The translations under genes were made by a program, and so were the position numbers. From DATLGB01 sp964242305 (GTDB taxonomy: Bacteria > Actinomycetota > Thermoleophilia > Solirubrobacterales > Solirubrobacteraceae), in contig CAXTBB010000020.1 in the NCBI GenBank assembly GCA_964242305.1, positions 1 through 64,000 on the forward strand: a DNA stretch of 64,000 nucleotides, given 5' to 3'. A model generated the notes under the pieces. That model made no database searches. It saw only the letters and a list, made by a program, of their open reading frames with translations, and was not told the DNA's origin. The first letter of the stretch is position 1. Every line of letters starts with the position of its first letter. Positions 16,059-23,626 of this stretch are shown here, piece after piece.

Positions 16059-17431
16059 CGGACAACGCTCCCATCTCCTCGCGGCTGCGGCGCACGACGC
16101 GCCTCGGCAGCCTCGTCGCCGCCCAGGGCGGCCGGATCGCCGGCGGCCGGGCGCTGGACCGCGTGCGCTCCGACGAGGCCCGCGAGCGCGCGCAGGCCAA
16201 GCGCACCGCCGACGTCGTCGAGCAGATCGTCGTCCAGCTCGGGAAGATGAAGGGCGCGGCCATGAAGGTCGGCCAGGTGCTCTCCACCATCGAGTTCCCG
16301 GGCATGGAGGAGGAGGGCGCCGACCGCATCCAGCGGCGCATGGCCGAGCTGCGCGACAACGCGCCGTCCGTGCCCTGGTCGCAGCTGGAGAAGCTGATGA
16401 CCAAGGAGTGGGGCCAGCCCGTCGCCAAGGTGCTCGCCGACATCGAGCCGGACGCGATGGCGGCCGCCTCCATCGGCCAGGTGCACCGAGCGACGACCCA
16501 CGAGGGTGTCGAGGTCGCGGTCAAGGTCCAGTACCCCGGCATCGCCGAGGCGGTCGACGCCGACCTGCGCAACCTCTCCTTCCTGATGCCGCTGCTGGCC
16601 CGCCTCGCGCCCGGGCTGGACACCAAGGCGCTCGCCGACGAGCTGCGCGAGCGCATCTCCGAGGAGCTCGACTACGAGCTCGAGTCCGCGTCGCACCGCC
16701 GGGTGTGGCGGATCTGGCGCGACCATCCGCACGTGCTCATCCCGCGCGTGGACACCGAGCTCTCGACGCGCCGCATCCTGGTCACCGAGCGCCACGAGGG
16801 CATGCGCTTCGACGACCTCAAGGGGGCGTCGGATGAGCGGAGAGACCGCGTCGCGGAGATCGTCCACCGCTTCTACTACAAGACCGCCGGCGACTACGGC
16901 ATCGCGCTCGGCGACCCGCATCCGGGCAACTGGCAGTCGTTGGAAGACGGCCGCGTCGTCATCTTCGACTTCGGGATGCTGCGCGACGTCCCCAAGGGGC
17001 TCGTCCTGCGCGAGGGCCCGGCGGTGTGCGCTGTCCACGACCAGGACGCCGACCTGCTCTTCGACACCATGCTCGACCTCGGCTACCTCGGCGACGGCTC
17101 GAAGTTCACCGACCGCAAGGACCTGCTGCTCGCCCACATGACCGTCGCAGCCGCCTGGCTGATCGAGGACCAGCCCTTCCGCCTCTCCCCCGACGTCCAG
17201 CGCGAGATGGGCCAGCAGCTGTTCAAGCTCGGCCCCGAGTGGCGCGCGATGGTCCGCGAGTTCTCGCTCCCGCGCGAGTCCGTCCTCCTGCGCCGGATGG
17301 CGGACCTCCTCTTCACTGGCTTCTGCCAGCTGCGCGCCTCCGCCGACTGGTGGGCGCTCGCCCAGGAGCTGCAGATCGACGGGGAGCCCCGCACCGCGCT
17401 CGCCCACGAGCACGCCACCTGGGCTTCCTAA
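16055..17431 (+). CDS. ABC1/UbiB-family atypical kinase
   Basis: About 458 residues if translation starts at CTG 16055. The ABC1 domain is clear: KMKGAAMKVGQVLSTIEFPGM (the KxGQ motif near residue 65), AAASIGQVHRA (A-rich loop), VAVKVQYPGI (Lys), EELDYELES, GDPHPGNW and VIFDFGML (metal-binding). Family members act in quinone or lipid metabolism. The frame is open from the hydrolase stop, and N-terminal family-like sequence (RLRRTTRLGSLVAAQGGRIAGGRAL) begins long before the first ATG/GTG/TTG codon, a GTG at 16163. CTG at 16055 lies in a CTGA overlap with the previous stop. The start is therefore uncertain, the family is not. Confidence 0.85.
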   Translation: MTDNAPISSRLRRTTRLGSLVAAQGGRIAGGRALDRVRSDEARERAQAKRTADVVEQIVVQLGKMKGAAMKVGQVLSTIEFPGMEEEGADRIQRRMAELRDNAPSVPWSQLEKLMTKEWGQPVAKVLADIEPDAMAAASIGQVHRATTHEGVEVAVKVQYPGIAEAVDADLRNLSFLMPLLARLAPGLDTKALADELRERISEELDYELESASHRRVWRIWRDHPHVLIPRVDTELSTRRILVTERHEGMRFDDLKGASDERRDRVAEIVHRFYYKTAGDYGIALGDPHPGNWQSLEDGRVVIFDFGMLRDVPKGLVLREGPAVCAVHDQDADLLFDTMLDLGYLGDGSKFTDRKDLLLAHMTVAAAWLIEDQPFRLSPDVQREMGQQLFKLGPEWRAMVREFSLPRESVLLRRMADLLFTGFCQLRASADWWALAQELQIDGEPRTALAHEHATWAS

Positions 17432-17488
17432 AGGTGTCGGGTCCCGGCATCGGACACGTGTCCGATGCCGGGACCTGACCCCTTTAGG
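17427..17488. terminator. 62-bp palindrome between convergent stop codons
   Basis: Two 31-nt arms meet without a loop between 17457 and 17458 and match at 29 of 31 positions; the inner 17 bp of each arm are perfect. The TAA stops of the ABC1 kinase (17429-17431) and of obgE (17484-17486) are mirror images within it. It probably acts as a terminator in both directions, or it is a palindromic repeat element that landed here. Confidence 0.7.
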
Positions 17489-18725
17489 TTGGGTCGAGTT
17501 CGAAGACGATGCCGCCGATCTCGACGTCGTCGCCCGGCTCGAAGCCCGCGCGCTGGAGCGCGGCGATGACGCCCATGCGCTGCAGGCGGCGCTCGACGAG
17601 GGCCTGCGCCTCCTCGTTCTCGAGGTCGAAGCGGGCGATCAGGCGCTCGACGGAGTCGCCGGTGACGCGGAACTCGCCCGCCCCGGTCTTCTCGACGTCG
17701 TAGGCGCGGCCGGCGGCCGGCTTGAAGACGGCGAACTCGGCGACGTCGCTCTCCCGGACTGCCTCGACCGGCCTCGGCGGGACCGCCTCCAGCAACCGGC
17801 GGCGGAGGTCGGGCAGGCCGGCGCCCGTCGCCGACGAGATCGCCAGGGCCTCCGGCCACACCGCGAAGCCAGGGTCGAGGTCGATCTTGGAGAGGCAGAC
17901 GACGCGGGGGAGCGCGGCCAGCTCGGGGGAGTGCGCGGCGAGCTCCCCCTCGATGAGGGCGTAGTTGTCGTGCGGCGAGCTGTCGTCCAGCGGCGCCACC
18001 TCCACGAGGTGCACGAGGACGCGGCAGCGCTCGACGTGGGCGAGGAAGTCGTGGCCGAGCCCGGCGCCCGAGGAGGCGCCCTCGATCAATCCCGGGATGT
18101 CGGCGATGACGATCTGGCGGTCGTCGGCCTCGATCGTGCCCAGGTTCGGCTCCAGCGTCGTGAACGGATAGTCGGCCACCTTCGGCTTCGCCCGCGTGAG
18201 ACGCGCGATCAGCGAGGACTTGCCCGCGTTGGGCAGGCCGATCAGCCCCACGTCGGCGAGCAGGCGCAGCTGCAGCGCGACCTCGCCCTCCTCCCCGGGC
18301 AGCCCCTTCTCGGCCAGCCGCGGCGCCTGCCGGGTCGCCGTCGCGAACGTCTTGTTGCCCCGCCCGCCGGCGCCGCCGCGCGCGACGCGCACCTCCTGGC
18401 CCGGCGTGACGAGGTCGAAACGCGCACCGTCCCAGCGCGTCACCTCCGTCCCCGGCGGGACCCGGACGACCAGCGCGTCGCCGTCGGCGCCGTGCTTGAG
18501 CGCGCCCATCCCGTGCCCGCCCCGCTGCGCCCGGAAGTGCCCGGTGCGCTTGAAGAACTGCAGGTCGCGGAGGTTGTCGTCGCACCGCAGCACGACGTCG
18601 CCGCCACGGCCCCCGTCGCCTCCGTCAGGCCCGCCCTTGGGCACGTGCGCCTCCCGACGGAAGGACACGGAGCCGTCGCCCCCCGCGCCGCCTCTCACCT
18701 CGATCCGTGCCTTGTCCGCGAGCAT
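17484..18725 (-). CDS. obgE: GTPase ObgE/CgtA
   Basis: Large-subunit assembly and stress GTPase of 413 residues. It has the glycine-rich Obg fold (1-158: GGAGGDGSVSFRREAHVPKGGPDGGDGG, RGGHGMGALKHGADGDALV), the G domain (GLPNAGKSSLIARL, DIPGLIEGASSGAGLGHDFLAHVERC) and the C-terminal OCT domain. ATG at 18725 has TATGCT 11 nt upstream. In most bacteria obgE follows rpmA directly; here about 4.3 kb of other genes and a degraded obgE/rpmA copy separate them. Confidence 0.97.
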   Translation of the reverse strand: MLADKARIEVRGGAGGDGSVSFRREAHVPKGGPDGGDGGRGGDVVLRCDDNLRDLQFFKRTGHFRAQRGGHGMGALKHGADGDALVVRVPPGTEVTRWDGARFDLVTPGQEVRVARGGAGGRGNKTFATATRQAPRLAEKGLPGEEGEVALQLRLLADVGLIGLPNAGKSSLIARLTRAKPKVADYPFTTLEPNLGTIEADDRQIVIADIPGLIEGASSGAGLGHDFLAHVERCRVLVHLVEVAPLDDSSPHDNYALIEGELAAHSPELAALPRVVCLSKIDLDPGFAVWPEALAISSATGAGLPDLRRRLLEAVPPRPVEAVRESDVAEFAVFKPAAGRAYDVEKTGAGEFRVTGDSVERLIARFDLENEEAQALVERRLQRMGVIAALQRAGFEPGDDVEIGGIVFELDPT

Positions 18726-18736
18726 GGGTAGCAGCG

Positions 18737-18742
18737 AGCATA
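18737..18742 (-). promoter_or_regulatory. Candidate -10 of obgE (TATGCT)
   Basis: TATGCT on the minus strand, 11 nt before the obgE ATG. It would let obgE be transcribed apart from rplU-rpmA. Confidence 0.4.
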
Positions 18743-18856
18743 TGAAGACCCTCGTGGTCGCCGCCTCCCTCCTTGAGAAGGGGGCCGGCGGCATCGACTC
18801 GAGGACTCTACTCACGGCAGCCGGTGCCGTTGAGCTCCTGGCGCAGCGACTCGGCC

Positions 18857-18961
18857 CATGAGGCGCAGGACATCGCCAACGCGGTGAGGTACGCCGTCTC
18901 GCAATCGGCCCACGTCGACGCCAACGAGATCCTCAGCCGACCGGCGGCCCAGGATAATTGA
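18857..18961 (+). pseudogene. 3' remnant of a short-chain dehydrogenase gene
   Basis: A 34-codon plus-strand stretch (HEAQDIANAVRYAV, then HVDANEILSRPAAQDN and a stop) is the typical C-terminus of classical short-chain dehydrogenases (...AVxYAVSQPxHVxVNEIxxRPTAQ). No nucleotide-binding domain precedes it; upstream lies only the obgE promoter area. It is the tail of a deleted gene. The stop lies 3 nt before the next gene, so the remnant may supply that gene's promoter (GATAAT near 18953). Confidence 0.6.
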
Positions 18962-18964
18962 CCC

Positions 18965-20356
18965 ATGCGCCGCGTCCTGCTCCTCGTCGTCGGTCTCGCG
19001 ACGGCAGCGGCGCTCCTCCAGGCCCGCCACCTGATCGGCTTCCGGTGGGACTGGGTCGACGGCGAGACGATCAACGCCTTCTTCGCCCGGCGGCTGGCCA
19101 ACGGCGGCGATCTGTACACGCTGCCCAGCCCCGGCCGGGAGGCGTTCCCGATCTACACGCCGGGGTACTACTGGGCGATCACGCCGCTGCAGGCGATCTG
19201 GCCCCGCGCGCTGTGGCCCGAGCACCTGCTCTCGCTCGCGTCGATGGCCGTCGCGGCCGTATCGGCGGCCGGCATCGCGCGCCGCCTAGGGGCAGACCGG
19301 CTGCTCGCCGCGGCGTCGGGTCTCGCGCTCTTCACGTTCCTGTCGGTCTTCGTCCTGGAGACGCTCGGCCGGCCCGACCCGCTCGCCCTCGCCTGCGGCG
19401 GCCTCGCCCTGTGGTCTGCCACCGCGTGGGAGGACGATCGCACCGCGCGCCTCCTGTGGCTCTCGGCGGCCGCCACCGTGGCGATGGTCCTGGTCAAGCA
19501 CAACTTCGTGCTGCTCGGCGGCGCGCTGCTGCTGGCCATCGCATTCCGGGACCGCGGCGCGGCGCTCCGCTGGACCCTGGGAGCAGCCGGCCTGGTCGTC
19601 GTGCTCCTCGCGGTCGCGCAGGTCGCCTCCTCCGGGGCGATGCTCCACGACCTCCGCGAGTTCAGCACCAGCGGATACTCCCTGTCCGCGCTCCGCGGCG
19701 TGGCCGAAGGCGTGCTGCTGCCGTATCCCAATCCCATCCTGGCGGTCGGCGCGATCGCCGCGGTCCCGCTGTTACGAGAGCGGCGCGCGGTGGGCTTCGC
19801 ATGGCTCGCAGGGCTCGGCGTCGCGCTATCGGCCGTCAAGGTCGGCTCCTCCGTCAACTACTTCGTCCTGCTGGACTTCGTCAGCGCCGCGCTGCTCGGC
19901 GCCGGCCTTCGGCGGATGCCCGCGGAAGCCATGATCGCCGTCGCGCTGCTCCTGCTTCCCAACGCCGTCAAGGCCGTCGACGTCTCCCGCACGACCGGCG
20001 CGCGCGTCGAGGCGCTCGACGCGGTCAACGCGCAGGCGGTGGCCGCCATCCGCGCGACGCCTGGGTCCAAGCTCATCACCCGTCCCGATCTCGCGGTGCG
20101 AGCCGGCATCGACCCGACCTACGACCCGGCGGTGGTCGCGCAGCGCGCCGCCGCGGGGACCTTCGATCCTGCTCCCTACGTCGAACGCCTGCGGCGCGGT
20201 GACTACGCGCTGCTCGTCACCAGCTTCGACGTCAAGGGCGTCGTGCCGGACTACCAGGGGATCCCGACCATGCCGCCGGCCATGGCGCGGGCGGCAGCGG
20301 CCCGCTACTGCCCCGCCGGGGGTGGCGAGGGCGCCTTCCTCTATCGACCGTGCTAG
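18965..20356 (+). CDS. Polytopic membrane protein, GT-C glycosyltransferase-like
   Basis: 463 residues with about ten hydrophobic segments and a periplasmic C-terminal tail. The first extracellular loop has WDWVDGETINAFFARRLANGGDLYT and FPIYTPGYYW, resembling the acidic loop-1 site of GT-C lipid-linked sugar transferases (GT39/ArnT-like). The specific reaction cannot be told. The ATG follows the dehydrogenase remnant by 3 nt. Its TAG stop overlaps by two bases the stop of the degraded rpmA tail on the other strand, exactly as the response-regulator stop overlaps the intact rpmA end at 23037. It looks like a later insertion into the rpmA-obgE locus. Confidence 0.6.
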   Translation: MRRVLLLVVGLATAAALLQARHLIGFRWDWVDGETINAFFARRLANGGDLYTLPSPGREAFPIYTPGYYWAITPLQAIWPRALWPEHLLSLASMAVAAVSAAGIARRLGADRLLAAASGLALFTFLSVFVLETLGRPDPLALACGGLALWSATAWEDDRTARLLWLSAAATVAMVLVKHNFVLLGGALLLAIAFRDRGAALRWTLGAAGLVVVLLAVAQVASSGAMLHDLREFSTSGYSLSALRGVAEGVLLPYPNPILAVGAIAAVPLLRERRAVGFAWLAGLGVALSAVKVGSSVNYFVLLDFVSAALLGAGLRRMPAEAMIAVALLLLPNAVKAVDVSRTTGARVEALDAVNAQAVAAIRATPGSKLITRPDLAVRAGIDPTYDPAVVAQRAAAGTFDPAPYVERLRRGDYALLVTSFDVKGVVPDYQGIPTMPPAMARAAAARYCPAGGGEGAFLYRPC

Positions 20357-20626
20357 GCCGCGTCGTCAGGGACGGGGGCGACCGAGATCCAGCGCTTGCC
20401 GCCGCGGCCCGTGCGGAACTGCACGCGAGCAGGGGCCACTGCAGCGCGACCTCGCCCTCCTCCCCGGGCAACCCGTCTCGTCCAGCGGCGCCGTGCTTGA
20501 GCGCGCCCATCCCGCACCCGCCCCGCTGGCGCCCGGAAGTGCCCGGTGCGCTTGAAGAACTGCAGGTCGCGGAGGTTGCCCCCGCGCCGCCTCTCACCTC
20601 GATCGAAGCCTTGTCCGCGAGCATCC
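20353..20626 (-). pseudogene. Degraded second copy of obgE and rpmA
   Basis: Four pieces in minus-strand order. 20577-20626 copies the obgE start (MLADKA-IEVRGGAG, one base lost from a C-run). 20487-20578 copies obgE 18486-18576 (NLRDLQFFKRTGHFRA). 20425-20473 copies obgE 18256-18304. 20353-20425 copies the last 73 bases of rpmA (23037-23109) with three differences and still ends at its stop codon. Frames between pieces are broken, with two internal deletions of obgE. The order psi-obgE then psi-rpmA, lying between intact rpmA and intact obgE, is what a tandem duplication of rpmA-obgE would leave after decay of the inner copies. Confidence 0.85.
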
Positions 20627-20673
20627 GCGTCCAACGCGAGAACCGGCGGCGCGACGGGGGCGATGGACCCGCC

Positions 20674-21102
20674 TCAGCTGAACGTGATGGCGATGTGGTC
20701 CGTCCCGTTGCCGGTGACGACGGCGACGCCCGACTTGCCCGCGTAGTCGCCCGTGCCGCCCGTCACCGCGTAGCTGTCCGTGTTGCCGGCGAACGTGGAG
20801 AAGCCGGCGAGGGTCAGCGAGCCGTGCGCGAGCCGGACGGTGCCCTGGCACTCGCTGCCGACCTTTCCGGTGACCGTGCAGACCAGGTTGGTGGTGCCGG
20901 TGTCGTCGCCCGTGACCTTGCCGACGATCACGAACACGTCACCCGGCGAGAGCTTCTTGAGGCCCTTCTTCGGCGGCGCGTCCACGTAGGACAGCTTGGC
21001 CGGTCCCTCGGTGAGCTTGAGGGTGGTGGGGGCCGACTGCCCGTGGGCGGTGGCGACGAAGGCGACGGCCGCGACGGCGGCGGCGGGGATGAATGGCTTC
21101 AT
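20674..21102 (-). CDS. Secreted beta-barrel protein, dirigent/allene-oxide-cyclase-like
   Basis: 142 residues. An N-terminal signal peptide (MKPFIPAAAVAAVAFVATAHGQ, cleavage near residue 22) is followed by a beta-rich domain with VFVIVGKVTGDDTG, CTVTGKVGSECQGTVRL and GGTGDYAGKSGVAVV. The last piece is the hallmark of allene oxide cyclase barrel-like and dirigent-like domains (GGTGxYxGAxG). Two cysteines could form a disulfide. No operon partner: the sensor kinase gene is divergent. Function unknown. Confidence 0.6.
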   Translation of the reverse strand: MKPFIPAAAVAAVAFVATAHGQSAPTTLKLTEGPAKLSYVDAPPKKGLKKLSPGDVFVIVGKVTGDDTGTTNLVCTVTGKVGSECQGTVRLAHGSLTLAGFSTFAGNTDSYAVTGGTGDYAGKSGVAVVTGNGTDHIAITFS

Positions 21103-21220
21103 GCCAGGAAGGCTGTCGGCCGCCGGCCGCCGTGGCGTCGGCCCGCGGGCTCGATCCGCGTGCGACCACGGTCGCGTCCGGACGATCCCGCGGGATGACG
21201 CGCGCGGCCCGTCGCCCGTC

Positions 21221-21226
21221 TAGCTT
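21221..21226 (+). promoter_or_regulatory. Candidate -10 of the two-component operon (TAGCTT)
   Basis: TAGCTT lies 7 nt before the GTG at 21234. It supports that start over frames open further upstream. Confidence 0.45.
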
Positions 21227-21233
21227 CCCACTC

Positions 21234-22361
21234 GTGAAGCGCCTCCGCCCCCGTGCCGACTGGATCGAGTACCTGCTCGCCGCGCTCCTGCTCGCATACG
21301 CCGTGGCCGAGTTCCGCCAGCACGGCGAGGCGCGCCGGTACCGCTGGATGGCGCCCGTGCCACTCTCGTTCGCCTTCACCGCGGTCGGCTTCGGCGCGCT
21401 CGCGATGCTGCGCCGCCGTCCCGGCGTCGCGCCCCTCGCGCTCGGTGCGCCCACGCTCTACGCGCTGATCTGGGGTACCCCGGAGTCGGCGCCCGCCGTG
21501 CTCTCGCTGGTGTGGATCGGGTTCGACGCGGGTGTCTACAGCGGTCCGCGCCTGAAGTGGCTGCTGGCCGGACTGGTGGTGGTCGCCGTCTGCACCGACG
21601 CGCGGATGCCGGGGGACATGGCACCCACCGACCCGCTCTTCGTCGCCGGGCTGCTCGCCCTCCCCTTCGCTGCGGGACGCGTCGTCCTGCACCGCCAGCG
21701 TCTGGCGGAGGAGCTCGAGGCCGCCCAGCCCCTGATCGCCCAGGCCGCCGTCGTGGACGAGCGGGCGCGGATCGCCCGTGAGCTGCACGACGTCGTCGCC
21801 CACAGCGTCTCCGTGATGGTGATCCAGTCCGTGGCCGGGCGCAGCCTGCTCCGCCGCGACCCCGACCGCGCCGAGGAGACCCTGCGCACCATCGAGGCCA
21901 CCGGCAAGGACGCGCTCGGGGAGCTCCGCCGCCTGCTCGGGGTCCTGCGGGTGGACGACGACGCCACCGGCACCGCGCCGCAGCCGGGCCTCGGCGACCT
22001 CGACGGGCTGATCGCCCGCGCCGCCGACAGCGGCGTCCGGGTCGACGTCGAGACGACCGGCCCGCCGCAGGAGCTCACCCCCGGCGTCGACCTCGCCGCC
22101 TACCGCATCGTCCAGGAGGCGCTCACCAACGTGATCCGCCACGCCGGGGCCGACCGGGCGCAGGTCCGCATCACCCACGCCGCCCGGGCACTGACGCTGG
22201 AGGTGCTCGACGCCGGCGCCGGCGGCGTCACGCACAACGGCCACGGCGGCGGCCACGGCCTGGCCGGCATGCGCGAGCGCGCCGCCCTCTACGGCGGGAC
22301 GGTCGACGCCGGTCCGCGCCCCGAGGGCGGCTACGCCGTCACGGCCACGCTGCCGACGTGA
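21234..22361 (+). CDS. NarL-family sensor histidine kinase
   Basis: 375 residues from GTG 21234. About six membrane segments occupy residues 15-150; a short coiled linker (LHRQRLAEELEAAQPLIAQ) leads to HisKA_3 (ERARIARELHDVVAHSVSVMVIQ, phospho-acceptor His near 191) and a HATPase_c domain (EALTNVIRHAGAD, GHGLAGMRERAALYGG). There is no separate sensor domain, so the membrane part probably senses an envelope signal. The response regulator follows after 34 nt. Confidence 0.93.
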   Translation: MKRLRPRADWIEYLLAALLLAYAVAEFRQHGEARRYRWMAPVPLSFAFTAVGFGALAMLRRRPGVAPLALGAPTLYALIWGTPESAPAVLSLVWIGFDAGVYSGPRLKWLLAGLVVVAVCTDARMPGDMAPTDPLFVAGLLALPFAAGRVVLHRQRLAEELEAAQPLIAQAAVVDERARIARELHDVVAHSVSVMVIQSVAGRSLLRRDPDRAEETLRTIEATGKDALGELRRLLGVLRVDDDATGTAPQPGLGDLDGLIARAADSGVRVDVETTGPPQELTPGVDLAAYRIVQEALTNVIRHAGADRAQVRITHAARALTLEVLDAGAGGVTHNGHGGGHGLAGMRERAALYGGTVDAGPRPEGGYAVTATLPT

Positions 22362-22388
22362 ATCGTGTAACTCCGACCCCCGATTCAC
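22358..22388. repeat. Inverted repeat between kinase and regulator genes
   Basis: GTGAATCG (22358-22365) and CGATTCAC (22381-22388) are exact inverted copies 15 nt apart; the first includes the kinase stop and the second ends 7 nt before the regulator GTG. It could fold over the regulator's translation start or be a protein site. Confidence 0.4.
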
Positions 22389-22395
22389 CTACCTG

Positions 22396-23040
22396 GTGAT
22401 CCGCGTCCTGATCGCCGACGACCAGGCCCTGGTCCGCACCGGCTTCCGCTTCATCCTCGAGGCCGAGCCCGACCTCGAGGTGGTCGGCGAGGCGCCCGAC
22501 GGCGAGCACGCCGTCGCCCTCGCCCGCCGCGTCAAGCCCGACGTCGTGCTCATGGACGTCCGCATGCCCGGCGTCGACGGCATCGAGGCGACGCGGCGGC
22601 TGATGACCTTCGACGCCCCGCCGCGGGTGGTCATGCTGACCACGTTCGACTTCGACGAGTACGTGCTCGACGCGCTGCGCGCCGGCGCGTCGGGCTTCCT
22701 GCTCAAGGACACCTCCGCGGGCGACCTGGGCGCCGCCGTCCGCGTGGTCGCGGGCGGCGACGCGTTGCTGGCGCCGCGAGTGACCCGCCGCCTGATCGAG
22801 CGCTTCGAGGGCCTGCCCGGCACCGCCGCGCCGCCGGCTGGCTGGGCCGAGCTGACCGAGCGCGAGCGCGAGGTCTTCGCGCTCGTCGCCGAGGGGCAGT
22901 CCAACGGCGAGATCGCGAGCGCGCTGTTCTTGAGCGAGCCGACGGTCAAGACCCACGTCGGCCGGCTGCTGCGCAAGCTGGACGCGCGCGATCGCGTCCA
23001 GCTCGTCGTGCTCGCGTACCGCTGCGGGCTGGTGCGCTAA
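22396..23040 (+). CDS. NarL/LuxR-family response regulator
   Basis: 214 residues. Receiver domain with ADDQ, phospho-acceptor Asp in VLMDVRMPG (near 54), MLTTFD and LLKDTS (Lys); C-terminal LuxR helix-turn-helix LTEREREVFALVAEGQSNGEIASALFLSEPTVKTHVGRLL. Partner of the upstream kinase. GTG start. The TAA stop overlaps the convergent rpmA stop, so the two genes end on each other. Confidence 0.94.
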   Translation: MIRVLIADDQALVRTGFRFILEAEPDLEVVGEAPDGEHAVALARRVKPDVVLMDVRMPGVDGIEATRRLMTFDAPPRVVMLTTFDFDEYVLDALRAGASGFLLKDTSAGDLGAAVRVVAGGDALLAPRVTRRLIERFEGLPGTAAPPAGWAELTEREREVFALVAEGQSNGEIASALFLSEPTVKTHVGRLLRKLDARDRVQLVVLAYRCGLVR

Positions 23041-23306
23041 GCGGCGTCGTCAGGGACGGCGGCGACCGAGATCCAGCGCTTGCCGCCGCGGCCCGTGCGG
23101 AACTGCACGGTGCCGGCGTCCTTGGCGAAGATCGTGTGGTCGCGGCCGAGGCCGACGCCGGGACCGGGATGGAAGCGCGTGCCGCGCTGACGGACGATGA
23201 TCTCGCCGCCGGTCACTTCCTGGCCGGCGAAGACCTTCACGCCGAGGAACTTGGGCTTGGAGTCCCGGCCGTTGCGGCTGGAGCCGAGGCCCTTCTTGTG
23301 TGCCAT
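23037..23306 (-). CDS. rpmA: 50S ribosomal protein L27
   Basis: 89 residues beginning MAHKKGLGSSRNGRDS; L27 reaches the peptidyl-transferase centre with its N-terminus. Core motifs GGEIIVRQRGTRFHPG and GRDHTIFA present. The ATG overlaps the rplU stop by one base (TAATG). Its last 73 bases recur at 20353-20425. Confidence 0.98.
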   Translation of the reverse strand: MAHKKGLGSSRNGRDSKPKFLGVKVFAGQEVTGGEIIVRQRGTRFHPGPGVGLGRDHTIFAKDAGTVQFRTGRGGKRWISVAAVPDDAA

Positions 23307-23626
23307 TAGGAGATCGCCTCCACGCGGATGCGGGTGAGCTCCTGGCGGTGCCCCTGGCGCCGCTTGTAGCCCCGCTTGGGCTTGTACTTGAAGATGCGGA
23401 TCTTCGGGCCACGCTCGTGACCGACGATCGTGGCGCGCACCGCCTTGAGGTCGCCGCCGAACTTCGCCTCCGAGCCGCCGCCGGCGGTCAGCAGCGTCTC
23501 CAGCTCCACCGTGGAGTCGACGTCGCCGGGCAGGCGCTCGATCAGCAGGGTGTCGCCTGGGGCGACGCGGTACTGCTTGCCGCCCGTCTTGATGATGGCG
23601 TAGGAGTCGGTGAGGGTCTCAGGCAT
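23306..23626 (-). CDS. rplU: 50S ribosomal protein L21
   Basis: 106 residues. ATG at 23626 has GGAAAG 6 nt upstream and gives the family start YAIIKTGGKQYRVAPGD; the longer open frame upstream belongs to the end of the RNase gene. KRRQGHRQELTRIRVEAI at the C-terminus is typical. The start overlaps the RNase E/G stop by 8 nt. Confidence 0.98.
   Translation of the reverse strand: MPETLTDSYAIIKTGGKQYRVAPGDTLLIERLPGDVDSTVELETLLTAGGGSEAKFGGDLKAVRATIVGHERGPKIRIFKYKPKRGYKRRQGHRQELTRIRVEAIS

Noticed and set aside
18742..18861. 39-codon plus-strand frame beginning MKTLVVAASLL
   Set aside because: Lies over the obgE promoter, no ribosome site, no sensible continuation; overlaps the dehydrogenase remnant.
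20232..20634. Minus-strand frames that start like ObgE or end like L27
   Set aside because: They are the broken obgE/rpmA copy; each frame runs through out-of-frame pieces and cannot give a working protein.
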